Part shown: piece by piece, positions 5,946 through 13,058 of the stretch
Position numbering within the stretch: the stretch's first letter is position 1
Layout: each line of letters opens with the position of its first letter
Assembly: GCA_964567085.1 (NCBI GenBank)
Contig: CAZMKU010000027.1
Span: 1 to 16,008 of the forward strand
DNA: 16,008 nucleotides
Reading direction: 5' to 3'
Source: SVTX01 sp964567085
Lineage (GTDB): Bacteria; Bacillota; Clostridia; Oscillospirales; CAG-272
Made by a program: the position numbers and the translations under genes
Notes under the pieces: model-generated
Databases searched by the model: none
Told to the model about the DNA's origin: nothing
The model's input: the letters and a program-made list of their open reading frames with translations, nothing else

Positions 5946-6972
5946 AGGTAAACGCCGCAAGTATATTGAACGCGATGAATAATACTCCGCAAATTATCAT
6001 TGAGATCGGCGTGATATTTGATTTGAAAATTTTGAGCGCCTCGAGCTTGTCTGTGCTCTTGGGCAGGTCGTATTTGCCCTTGGCGTTTGCTTTAAATATT
6101 TTTGCGCATTCAAGCGAGAATACCGCAAGAGAAATAAGCAGAGCGCCGATGATGAAGGCGAAGAATACCGCCTTGTTCGACGACGACATAACGTAGGATT
6201 GCAGATTCGTGCCGAAGGATAGCATTAAGCACTTCACAAGGAAATTTACGATAAAGCAGGACACGAGGGATTTTGTGAGGTACAAAATGAATGACAGAAA
6301 TAATCCGAGCGCAAGATTTGATAACGCCGTTCTGATATCGAGGGATATCAGAGCGAACATGACCGCCGAGGTCAGAGCCGCGGGCATAAAGCCCTGCTTT
6401 TCGTACGACGCGTGGAAAATTCCGCGGAACATAAATTCCTCGCATACGGCGGGAACTAACGCGAACGCGATAATGGGGAATACGGGTGTGTCGGGAACGG
6501 GAAGCTTGCCTGTAAAGAACGTGTTGTACAGATAAAATCCGTCCGTGTATGACGACCGAAGCCTGAAAATAAGGCTTAAGAGAAAAGTGCAGGTGAAGAT
6601 AAATATACTGCCGAAGAACAAAAGAAAAATGTGATTCAGCTTCGGCGGGGTGATCTTCAGCTCGCGCAGAGTGTGTGAGAGTCGGCCGCGCTTTGTGTAT
6701 TTGTAAAACAGATACGCGGGGATAAAGAATATTATAGTCAGAAGAACGACTACGCCGAGATACCCGCCCGTTTTGTCGGGAAAGACCTTTATGGCGATCT
6801 TAAAGACGGTAAGCAGCACCATCGCGATGATAAGAAGGCAGGGGGAGAGGATCCTGTCCTTTCCGAGAAAGCTCAGTTTAAAATTAAAGCCTTTTTGGGG
6901 TCTGTTCGCCTGCTTTGGCGTCTGCGCGCTCTTTGGCTCGTCAAGAGGGTTGTTTATAAGCTTGTCACTCAT
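5944..6972 (-). CDS. CPBP (CAAX-like) membrane protein lacking metal-binding histidines
   Basis: Polytopic membrane protein, 342 residues, with about seven to eight hydrophobic segments after a basic, proline-rich cytosolic N-terminus (1-35). The CPBP/Abi glutamate motif EExxxR is present as EEFMFR (178-183) in a typical context. The second motif, normally FxxxH, reads FALIS (206-210), and the third, normally HxxxN, aligns with NFLVK (243-247). Both metal-liganding histidines therefore appear replaced, so the protein is probably not a functional metalloprotease or uses different ligands. Active relatives cleave prenylated proteins or process peptides; many have unknown targets. Its ATG overlaps the DJ-1 gene's stop by 8 bases (ATGAGTGA), so the two are translationally coupled. 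Family assignment is fairly sure, function open. Confidence 0.82.
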   Translation of the reverse strand: MSDKLINNPLDEPKSAQTPKQANRPQKGFNFKLSFLGKDRILSPCLLIIAMVLLTVFKIAIKVFPDKTGGYLGVVVLLTIIFFIPAYLFYKYTKRGRLSHTLRELKITPPKLNHIFLLFFGSIFIFTCTFLLSLIFRLRSSYTDGFYLYNTFFTGKLPVPDTPVFPIIAFALVPAVCEEFMFRGIFHASYEKQGFMPAALTSAVMFALISLDIRTALSNLALGLFLSFILYLTKSLVSCFIVNFLVKCLMLSFGTNLQSYVMSSSNKAVFFAFIIGALLISLAVFSLECAKIFKANAKGKYDLPKSTDKLEALKIFKSNITPISMIICGVLFIAFNILAAFT

Positions 6973-7522
6973 TTATATAAGGCTCCGTCTGAATGGATTT
7001 TTCGATGTTTTTTGCTGTGTCTTTGCCGCAGAGCAGGGAAACGAGGGTAAGACCGAACTTTTGAGCCACACCCATACCGCGAGCGGTAATGATATTGCCG
7101 TCGACAACTACACCGCTGTCGGTTATGATATTTGCCCCGAGAAGCTCGTTCTCGAAGCCCGGGAAGCACGTCGCATTCTTGCCCTCGAGCAATCCGCGCT
7201 TACCGAGAATAAAGGGAGCGGCGCAGATAGCGGCGATATACGCGCCCTTTTTGTGCGCGGTCTTAATGGCGATATCGACGGTTTTTGACTCGTCGAGGTT
7301 TTTGGCTCCCGGCATACCTCCTGGGAGGATTATCATATCGGGGGAGGAGTCGCGGTACATAATATCGGGAACGTCCGCGTGGACTGTTATTCCGTGAGCT
7401 CCGCGGATGACCTCGCTGCCGATACCCACGGTCGTGACCTCAACGCCCGCGCGTCGCAAAAGATCAAGAGGGCAGAGTGCCTCTATCTCCTCAAATCCGT
7501 TCGCTAAAAATAAATATACCAT
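6965..7522 (-). CDS. DJ-1/PfpI family protein
   Basis: Cytosolic protein of 185 residues with the class I glutamine amidotransferase-like fold. The nucleophile is C100 in the elbow AAICAAP. The glutamate that polarises it in DJ-1 corresponds to E14 in GFEEIEA (9-15). ILPGGMPGA (65-73) and NIITARGMGVA (143-153) are typical of the bacterial DJ-1 (YajL/ThiJ) group. Members are credited with glyoxalase III, deglycase or chaperone-like activity, which is debated. Start: ATG at 7520-7522 has GGAGGTG 3-9 bases upstream; an in-frame ATG at 7606 would run through the promoter. First gene of a two-gene operon with the CPBP protein. Confidence 0.92.
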   Translation of the reverse strand: MVYLFLANGFEEIEALCPLDLLRRAGVEVTTVGIGSEVIRGAHGITVHADVPDIMYRDSSPDMIILPGGMPGAKNLDESKTVDIAIKTAHKKGAYIAAICAAPFILGKRGLLEGKNATCFPGFENELLGANIITDSGVVVDGNIITARGMGVAQKFGLTLVSLLCGKDTAKNIEKSIQTEPYINE

Positions 7523-7552
7523 AAGCACCTCCGCGCGATCAACTGTATACTT

Positions 7553-7581
7553 ATTATAACATACCGCAAATTTATTGTCAA
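7553..7581 (-). promoter_or_regulatory. Vegetative promoter of the DJ-1/CPBP operon
   Basis: On the minus strand TTGACA (7576-7581) and TATAAT (7553-7558) are separated by 17 bases, an exact consensus, about 30 bases before the chosen start. It shows that the upstream part of the open frame is untranslated. Confidence 0.92.
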
Positions 7582-7659
7582 TGAAATGTTTTTCTCCGAC
7601 CGACATAATAATTATGCAAAATTATCAAAAAAATTTTCGTAAGATATAAAAAATTGACT

Positions 7660-7671
7660 CAATAGCTATTG
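7660..7671. promoter_or_regulatory. Palindrome, possible operator of pgk
   Basis: CAATAGCTATTG is a perfect 12-base palindrome overlapping the first bases of the proposed pgk -35 element. Its position suits a repressor site. It matches no operator I can name, and a 12-base palindrome in AT-rich DNA could be chance. Confidence 0.35.
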
Positions 7672-7697
7672 ATAAAATTACAAAAATATGTTAAACT
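7669..7697 (+). promoter_or_regulatory. Probable pgk promoter with extended -10
   Basis: TTGATA (7669-7674), 17 bases, then TAAACT (7692-7697) preceded by TG at 7689-7690, which is an extended -10. It is weaker in consensus than its neighbours. The leader would be about 60 bases. An alternative -35, TTGACT at 7654-7659, has no well-spaced partner. Confidence 0.5.
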
Positions 7698-7763
7698 ATA
7701 AAATGGCGTATTAAACGGTATATAAAATTAAAGTAAGATAAAATTTGAAAGGTGGACACAAAA

Positions 7764-9083
7764 ATGACCTACAACAAGAAGTCTATTGAAGACGTAGAAA
7801 TCAAAGTCGGACAGAAGGTTTTCGTCCGTTGCGACTTTAACGTACCCTCCAAGGATGGCGTTATTACATCCGACAAGAGAATCGTAGAGGCACTCCCTAC
7901 GATCAAGTACCTTATGGCAAAGGGTGCGAAGGTTATTCTCGCATCTCATATGGGTAAGCCCCACAACATTTTCACCGAGGGCTTCAAGCTCACAAAGAAG
8001 GAGCTCAAGAAGATCGCAGAGCTTCCCGAGAGCGAGCGAGCGGCTGCCGAGGCTGAATGCTTCGCAAAGGCTGCAAAGGACGAGACAAAGTTCTCTCTCA
8101 AGATCGTTGCGGACAAGCTTAACGAATACCTTGACAACAAGGTCGTATTCGCAAGCGATATTATCGGCGAGGATGCAAAGGCAAAGATCGCTTCTATGGA
8201 AAACGGCACCTGCGTGCTTCTTCAGAACGTAAGATTTGACGCGGGCGAAGAAAAGAACAAGCCCGAGTTTGCAAAGGCTCTCGCGGATCTCTGCGGTGAG
8301 GGCGGACTTTTCGTAAACGACGCGTTCGGCACGGCTCACAGAGCTCACGCTTCCACGGCAGGTGTTGCCGATTATCTCCCCGCGGTTTGCGGTTACCTTA
8401 TCGGTAAAGAGATCGGCGTTATGGGTAAGGCACTTTCCAATCCCGAAAGACCCTTCGTTGCAATTCTCGGCGGCGCAAAGGTTTCCGACAAGCTTAACGT
8501 TATCAACAACCTTCTTACAAAGGTTGATACACTTATCATCGGTGGTGGTATGGCGTATACATTCCTCGCTGCAAAGGGCTACGGCGTAGGTAAGTCCCTT
8601 CTCGATACAGAGAAGATCGATTATTGCCGTGAAATGATGCAGAAGGCTGAGGCAAACGGCGTTTCTCTCTTGCTCCCCATCGACACGACTATTGCTGACG
8701 GCTTCCCGAATCCCATTGATGCAGAGATCGAAGTAGAAGTAGTTGATTCCGATAAGATCCCCGCTGACAAGGAAGGCCTTGACATTGGTACTGAGACGAT
8801 GGCTCTTTACGCTGACGCCGTTAAGAACGCAAAGACAGTTGTATGGAACGGTCCTATGGGCGTATTCGAGAACCCCACACTCGCAAAGGGCACGATCTCC
8901 GTAGCGCAGGCTTTGGCTGACAGCGAGGCTACAACTATCGTTGGCGGCGGCGACTCTGCGGCTGCTTGCGAAACACTTGGCTTTGCTTCCAGGATCACAC
9001 ATATTTCCACAGGCGGCGGCGCGTCTTTGGAATTTTTGGAAGGCCTTGAGCTTCCCGGCATAGCATGTTTGCAGGATAAGTAA
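7764..9083 (+). CDS. pgk: Phosphoglycerate kinase with an N-domain insertion
   Basis: Cytosolic glycolytic enzyme that transfers phosphate from 1,3-bisphosphoglycerate to ADP. It has 439 residues, about 40 more than usual. N-domain substrate motifs are RCDFNVP (22-28) and SHMGKP (61-66, usually SHLGRP); C-domain motifs are GGAKVSDK (236-243), WNGPMGVFE (361-369), GGGDSAA (394-400) and STGGGASLEFLEG (415-427). The extra length is a charged, helix-like stretch at about 69-107 (KLTKKELKKIAELPESER and onward), inserted just after SHMGKP where other PGKs have a short loop before FSL. ATG 7764 is preferred over GTG 7752 because AAAGGTGG (7748-7755) lies 8 bases before it. tpiA follows after 425 bases; the usual gap gene is not in the window. 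Confidence 0.97.
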   Translation: MTYNKKSIEDVEIKVGQKVFVRCDFNVPSKDGVITSDKRIVEALPTIKYLMAKGAKVILASHMGKPHNIFTEGFKLTKKELKKIAELPESERAAAEAECFAKAAKDETKFSLKIVADKLNEYLDNKVVFASDIIGEDAKAKIASMENGTCVLLQNVRFDAGEEKNKPEFAKALADLCGEGGLFVNDAFGTAHRAHASTAGVADYLPAVCGYLIGKEIGVMGKALSNPERPFVAILGGAKVSDKLNVINNLLTKVDTLIIGGGMAYTFLAAKGYGVGKSLLDTEKIDYCREMMQKAEANGVSLLLPIDTTIADGFPNPIDAEIEVEVVDSDKIPADKEGLDIGTETMALYADAVKNAKTVVWNGPMGVFENPTLAKGTISVAQALADSEATTIVGGGDSAAACETLGFASRITHISTGGGASLEFLEGLELPGIACLQDK

Positions 9084-9200
9084 TTCTTTAGATAATCCTT
9101 GAAAAAATCTCCAATACTTCGTTGCTCCTCGAAAGCGACTCGACTTACGTAAGTAAGCCTTCGTATTGCTTTCTCCGGTATGTCTTGTCTTGAAAATTTT
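9084..9200. repeat. Palindrome-rich intergenic element downstream of pgk
   Basis: Non-coding. CAATAC (9112-9117) pairs with GTATTG (9163-9168). Between them lie CTTCG/CGAAAG pairing and the perfect 12-base palindrome ACTTACGTAAGT (9143-9154). The nested layout with a self-complementary core resembles dispersed intergenic repeats (REP- or MITE-like). No terminal direct repeats or gene were seen. Only one copy is in the window, so repetition across the genome is inferred. Confidence 0.5.
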
Positions 9201-9228
9201 TTCTGCGGATTGAAAGATAGCATTAAAG

Positions 9229-9255
9229 CCTTAAAAAATTTATTTTAAGGTTTTT
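9229..9255 (+). terminator. Terminator of pgk
   Basis: CCTTAAAA (9229-9236) pairs with TTTTAAGG (9243-9250) around a 6-base loop, followed by T5. The stem is A/T-rich with only two G-C pairs at its base. It lies about 145 bases after the pgk stop codon, behind the palindromic element. Confidence 0.65.
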
Positions 9256-9269
9256 GAAGGGAGCGCGTT

Positions 9270-9475
9270 GGGATTCTTTTTTCCTTAAAAAAGTTTCCCT
9301 CGCGTACCATCAAAGTATATAAAGGGAAAACCCCCACTTGTGTGTTTTCCCGCTTTCGACTACGTCGAAATTCACCCTTTCGTGGCGCTTGCTAAGCGTA
9401 AGGGGTTTCGCGTTCTGCGGAACGCGACCAACGCTACGCGCGTTGGATTGGCGGTCGCTTTTTGAAAAAAGCGAC
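9270..9475. repeat. Array of six hairpins between pgk and tpiA
   Basis: Consecutive perfect or near-perfect stems fill this stretch. CTTTTTT/AAAAAAG within GGGA/TCCC spans 9270-9299. GGGAAAAC/GTTTTCCC spans 9324-9351. TTTCGAC/GTCGAAA spans 9354-9370 with loop TAC. CGCTT/AAGCG (9386-9398) lies inside CCCTT/AAGGG (9375-9404). TCGCGTTC/GAACGCGA spans 9408-9427, and CCAACGC/GCGTTGG spans 9428-9446. A ten-pair stem from GTCGC to GCGAC spans 9454-9475. The last ends 20 bases before the tpiA ribosome site. There is no clear protein gene or vegetative promoter; TATATAAA at 9316-9323 lacks a good -35. The array could be a leader RNA, an mRNA stabiliser or an inserted repeat. Confidence 0.7.
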
Positions 9476-9508
9476 GTAAAAACTTTTACAAAAAAGAGGT
9501 ACATAATA

Positions 9509-10264
9509 ATGAGAAGATATGTTATTGCAGGCAACTGGAAGATGAATATGACACCCGCGAAGGCTCAGGCGCTTATTGCCGAGATGAAGCCTCTCGTTGA
9601 GGGCAAGGACAACTGTGACGTTGTTCTTTGCGTTCCCGCTATCGACATTCCCGCGGCTGTTGAGGCTGCAAAGGGCTCTGATATCAAGATCGGCGCGGAA
9701 AACGTTCACTTCAAGGCTTCGGGTGCATACACAGGCGAAATTTCCGCTGAAATGCTCACAGAAGCAGGCGTTGAATACGTTGTTATCGGCCACTCCGAAA
9801 GAAGACAGTACTTCGGTGAAACCGATCAGACTGTTAACCTCCGTACACTCGCGGCTTTGAACGCGGGTCTTAAGGCAATCGTTTGCGTAGGCGAAACACT
9901 TGAGCAGAGAGAGCTCGGTTACACGGAGACGCTCCTCAAGTTCCAGACAAAGATGGCACTCACAAACGTAACGGCTGAGCAGATGAAGAACGTTATCGTA
10001 GCTTACGAGCCCGTTTGGGCTATCGGTACGGGCGTTACGGCAACTGCTGATCAGGCAGACGAGGGTAACGGCTACGTTCGCGCGGCTATCGCTGAAATGT
10101 TCGGCTCTGACGTTGCGGAAGCAACGACAGTTCAGTACGGCGGCTCTATGAACGACAAGAACGCGGCAGAGCTCCTTTCCAAGACAAACGTTGACGGCGG
10201 TCTTATCGGCGGCGCATCCCTCGTTGCCGAAAAGTTCGCGGCAATCGTAAACGCTGCACAGTAA
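9509..10264 (+). CDS. tpiA: Triosephosphate isomerase
   Basis: Cytosolic TIM-barrel enzyme interconverting dihydroxyacetone phosphate and glyceraldehyde 3-phosphate; 251 residues, the usual length. Catalytic residues are all visible: N9 and K11 in GNWKMN, H95 in IGHSERR, E167 in AYEPVWAIGTG with the mobile loop after it, and the phosphate-binding QYGGSM (209-214) and GGLIGGASL (230-238). The start is ATG 9509, with AGAGG (9495-9499) 9 bases upstream. The frame stays open upstream for 57 codons, but that segment lies in the hairpin array and has no TIM similarity, since the family begins at R-Y-V-I-A-G-N-W-K. It partners pgk in lower and upper glycolysis. Confidence 0.97.
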   Translation: MRRYVIAGNWKMNMTPAKAQALIAEMKPLVEGKDNCDVVLCVPAIDIPAAVEAAKGSDIKIGAENVHFKASGAYTGEISAEMLTEAGVEYVVIGHSERRQYFGETDQTVNLRTLAALNAGLKAIVCVGETLEQRELGYTETLLKFQTKMALTNVTAEQMKNVIVAYEPVWAIGTGVTATADQADEGNGYVRAAIAEMFGSDVAEATTVQYGGSMNDKNAAELLSKTNVDGGLIGGASLVAEKFAAIVNAAQ

Positions 10265-10303
10265 AAATAAAGAAAAAAGCGCGCTCGGGGTCGCCGAGTG
10301 TGA

Positions 10304-10342
10304 AATGAAATAGCCTCACGCCAAGCGTGAGGCTATTTCATT
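10304..10342. terminator. Perfect 18-bp hairpin between tpiA and citrate synthase
   Basis: Positions 10304-10321 are the exact reverse complement of 10325-10342 around loop CAA. It lies between the convergent tpiA and citrate synthase genes and covers the first bases of the latter's stop codon. Flanking T-runs are poor (ATCTTTTA on plus), but stem strength suggests termination or 3'-end protection for both messages. A smaller stem, CTCGG/CCGAG at about 10284-10298, precedes it. Confidence 0.75.
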
Positions 10343-11717
10343 ATCTTTTATCGAGAGGAGTGTATTCCTTCGGGCGTGTTACGCACTTGTATGCAGGGCG
10401 CATGATCTTGCCCGAGGTCTCGAATTCCTCCATTCTGTGAGCGCACCAGCCTGCAACTCTCGCGATAGCGAAAAGGGGAGTGTACATTTCGGTGGGAATG
10501 TCGAGCATCTTATAAACGAGGCCTGAATAAAGGTCGACGTTTGCGCACATAGGCTTGTCGTTGCCCTTGTGAATTCTGAAAAGCTCGGGTGTGAGCCGCT
10601 CGACCTGCTCGAGCAGCTTGTAATCGTCGCCAAAGCCCTTGTCGTAAGCGAGCTTTTTCGCGTAGGTTTTGAGCATAACGGCGCGGGGGTCGCTCTTTGT
10701 GTAAATGGCGTGCCCCATGCCGTAGATAAGTCCCGTGCCGTCGCCAAGCTCGCCGTCAAGGATCTTGAGCAGAGCCGCCGCAACCTCGTCGTCGTTGTGA
10801 ACGTCGCTGACGTTTTCCTTGATACAGTCGAGCATCTGCTTTACCTTGAGGTTTGCGCCGCCGTGACGGGGGCCCTTGAGCGCGCCGATGGCGCCGGAAA
10901 TTGCCGAATACGTATCCGAGCCCGAGGACGAGAGAACTCTGCAGGTAAAGGTCGAGCAGTTACCGCCGCCGTGCTCCGCGTGAACGCAGAGACAGAGGTC
11001 AAGAAGTCTCGCCTCCTCCTCGGTGTAGTTCTTGTGAGGGCGTAAAACGCGTAGGAAGTTCTGCGCGGTTGAAAGGTTGTCCTTGGGATTGTGGATATTT
11101 AAGCTTTTGTCACGGAACGCGTTCTGGTAGACCGCGTATGACTGCGCCGCTATAACGGGCAGACGCGCCAATATTTCCATGCTCTGACGGAGCATATTTT
11201 CAAGGCTTGTGTCGTCGGGATTTTCGTCGTACGCGTAGAGCGAGAGCACCGAGCTTGCCATCTTGTTCATAATGGATATGGACGGGGCTTTCATTATTAT
11301 ATCCTCGGTAAATCTCGGGGGAAGGCGTCTGTACGCCGAGAGAAGTGCCGTAAAGTTCTCGAGCTGCTCCTTTGTGGGAAGATGCCCGAAGAAAAGCAGG
11401 TACGCGCATTCCTCAAAGCCGAAGCGGTCCTCCTTTACGAAATTGTTTACAAGAGTGCTGATCTCGTATCCGCGAAATTCAAGCTTACCGTCGTCGGCGA
11501 TCCTGTCGCCCTCGTACATAAGGTAACCGTGCGCGTTGGCGATCCTCGTTACGCCCGCGATAACGCCCGAGCCGTCGGGCTCGCGAAGGCCGCGCTTCAC
11601 GCGGTAGCTGTCAAAGGCTTCCTTTGGAATTTTATACGTGGGCTTCGCGTCATTTAAAAGGAGACGGAATCTTTCTCTGATCTCGTCGTTGCTGGTATTG
11701 CTATTGTAAAACGACAT
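10341..11717 (-). CDS. gltA: Citrate synthase
   Basis: Cytosolic enzyme condensing acetyl-CoA and oxaloacetate to citrate; 458 residues, somewhat longer than the E. coli enzyme because of an N-terminal extension of about 40 residues typical of clostridial forms. Active-site residues by alignment from memory are H249 in HAEHGGGN, catalytic H285 in GPRHGGAN, H336 and R345 in GMGHAIYTKSDPR, and the catalytic aspartate D395 in ANVDLYSG. The HAIYT stretch has alanine where many enzymes have arginine (HRVYK). AGAGGAAA lies 7 bases before the ATG. It stands alone; no aconitase or isocitrate dehydrogenase is adjacent, so it may feed glutamate synthesis rather than a full cycle. 2-Methylcitrate synthase activity cannot be excluded. 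Confidence 0.95.
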   Translation of the reverse strand: MSFYNSNTSNDEIRERFRLLLNDAKPTYKIPKEAFDSYRVKRGLREPDGSGVIAGVTRIANAHGYLMYEGDRIADDGKLEFRGYEISTLVNNFVKEDRFGFEECAYLLFFGHLPTKEQLENFTALLSAYRRLPPRFTEDIIMKAPSISIMNKMASSVLSLYAYDENPDDTSLENMLRQSMEILARLPVIAAQSYAVYQNAFRDKSLNIHNPKDNLSTAQNFLRVLRPHKNYTEEEARLLDLCLCVHAEHGGGNCSTFTCRVLSSSGSDTYSAISGAIGALKGPRHGGANLKVKQMLDCIKENVSDVHNDDEVAAALLKILDGELGDGTGLIYGMGHAIYTKSDPRAVMLKTYAKKLAYDKGFGDDYKLLEQVERLTPELFRIHKGNDKPMCANVDLYSGLVYKMLDIPTEMYTPLFAIARVAGWCAHRMEEFETSGKIMRPAYKCVTRPKEYTPLDKR

Positions 11718-11747
11718 AATTTATTTCCTCTTTATATAATATCTAAC

Positions 11748-11776
11748 AGTATATCATAAATTTGCTGTTTTTGCAA
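11748..11776 (-). promoter_or_regulatory. Vegetative promoter of citrate synthase
   Basis: On the minus strand TTGCAA (11771-11776) and TATACT (11748-11753) are separated by 17 bases, giving a leader of about 25 bases. Confidence 0.75.
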
Positions 11777-11830
11777 TACCAAAATTAAAAAAATTCATAT
11801 TTTTGTGATTTTATATGGAATTCGAGTAAA

Positions 11831-11863
11831 ATTTGCAAGGGTTAGCATATATGTATTGCAAAA
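11831..11863 (-). terminator. Weak hairpin after the CDF gene
   Basis: TTTGCAA (11832-11838) pairs with TTGCAAA (11856-11862) just downstream of the CDF stop on the minus strand, followed by a short TTTTA. The loop is 17 bases and the U-tract poor. No better terminator was found in this gap. Confidence 0.3.
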
Positions 11864-11864
11864 A

Positions 11865-13031
11865 TCAGCATCTATCGACAGTGATAACACACAGAAGCGA
11901 GCCGTTGTGCTCGCCAACCTTATATTGAACGAGATCTCTTATCTGTCCGTCGGTGTATTTGAGGTCAAACGGAACGGAAATGTCGAAGATAAGGTTCGTG
12001 TGTGTGTCTCCGCGGACGAAGCGGAAGTCGTGAATATCAAGCCTCTCGTCAATTTCCTTTACGAGCGAGCGGGTGAGCGTAAGCATCGAGCTTACCTCCT
12101 CGTCGTTCGTAACGATGGGGTCCATATGTATCGTCGCCTGAATATTCAATCGTGTCTGAAGCGCCTTTTCGATATTGTCTATCATATCGTGAGTATGGAA
12201 AATGTTGTCGTCGCCGTCAACCTCGATGTGAAGGGAAGCGATAGTGCGGCCGGGGCCGTAGTTGTGAACGACCATATCGTGAATGCCGAGAGCGCCCGGG
12301 AACTCGGATACGATGCTCTTTATGTCCTCGATCACCTGCGGGTCGGCGCGCTCGCCGAGAATGGAGTTTTTGGTCTCGTTGAGTATTTTGATACCCGCGA
12401 CGAGAATGACGATCGCGACGATAGCGCCCATAATTCCGTCGGTGTCAAAGCCTGTGAATTTATACACGAGCATTGAAACGAGAACCGCGAAGGTTGCGAC
12501 CGCGTCGGACAGGCTGTCGGCAGAGGTCGCCTTCATAACCGTCGAGTCGATCTTCTTCGCCAGACGCTTGTTGAAAAGGCAGAGCCAGAGCTTGACTAAA
12601 ATTGAGATCGTGAGCACGATGATAACTATTATAGAGGGCTCCTTCGTCGCGGCGTCGGGATTGAATATTTTCTTTATCGAGGACGAAAACAGATTCCAGC
12701 CGATGATGAGCACGAAAAACGATACTATCATTGACGCCACGTATTCGATTCTCGCGTGACCGAAGGGGTGATCCTTGTCCGCGGGCTTTGCGGCTATTTT
12801 GAAGCTGATAAGTGAGATTATCTGTGAGCCTGCGTCCGAGAGATTGTTGATACCGTCTGCCTGGAGCGAGATCGCGCCGAAAAGAAAGCCGATTATTATT
12901 TTGCCGATAGCGATAGTCAGGTTCAGAATTATCCCGACTATACTCGCGAGCGTGCCGTAGGCGCGGCGAACGCTCGGGTTTTTTATATTGCTTCTGTCTT
13001 TGATAAAGATCTTACATAAAAGCTCCGTCAT
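11865..13031 (-). CDS. Cation diffusion facilitator, probably a manganese exporter
   Basis: Membrane transporter of the CDF family, 388 residues, six predicted helices followed by a cytosolic domain; it exports a divalent metal in exchange for protons. Signatures are LQADGINNLSDAGSQ (56-70), HPFGHARIEY (88-97) and ATSADSLSDAVAT (168-180). The four transport-site positions read N62, D66, D172 and D176. From memory, streptococcal MntE uses the same Asn-Asp-Asp-Asp set for Mn2+, whereas zinc CDFs carry histidine, so manganese is the best guess. The tail beyond about residue 305 is longer than in minimal CDFs and has several His/Asp residues (HDF at 334-336, GDTHTN at 341-346). AGGAGA lies 9 bases before the start. 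It follows comM by 27 bases, so it is co-transcribed. Confidence 0.9.
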   Translation of the reverse strand: MTELLCKIFIKDRSNIKNPSVRRAYGTLASIVGIILNLTIAIGKIIIGFLFGAISLQADGINNLSDAGSQIISLISFKIAAKPADKDHPFGHARIEYVASMIVSFFVLIIGWNLFSSSIKKIFNPDAATKEPSIIVIIVLTISILVKLWLCLFNKRLAKKIDSTVMKATSADSLSDAVATFAVLVSMLVYKFTGFDTDGIMGAIVAIVILVAGIKILNETKNSILGERADPQVIEDIKSIVSEFPGALGIHDMVVHNYGPGRTIASLHIEVDGDDNIFHTHDMIDNIEKALQTRLNIQATIHMDPIVTNDEEVSSMLTLTRSLVKEIDERLDIHDFRFVRGDTHTNLIFDISVPFDLKYTDGQIRDLVQYKVGEHNGSLLCVITVDRC

Positions 13032-13058
13032 AAGACAAATTCTCCTGTTGTGCTGAAA

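Noticed and set aside
7523..7606. N-terminal extension of the DJ-1 protein to 7606
   Set aside because: It covers the consensus promoter at 7553-7581; the ribosome site and family start agree on 7522.
7728..9002. 424-codon frame antisense to pgk
   Set aside because: Codon bias of pgk on the other strand suppresses stops here; the Cys/Leu/Arg-rich peptide matches no family and has no start signals.
9338..9508. 57-codon extension of triosephosphate isomerase
   Set aside because: The segment is the hairpin array; the family starts with the residues encoded at 9509 and a good ribosome site precedes that ATG.
11805..12476. 223-codon plus-strand frame opposite the CDF gene
   Set aside because: It overlaps the conserved cytosolic domain of the CDF transporter and shows no domain of its own.
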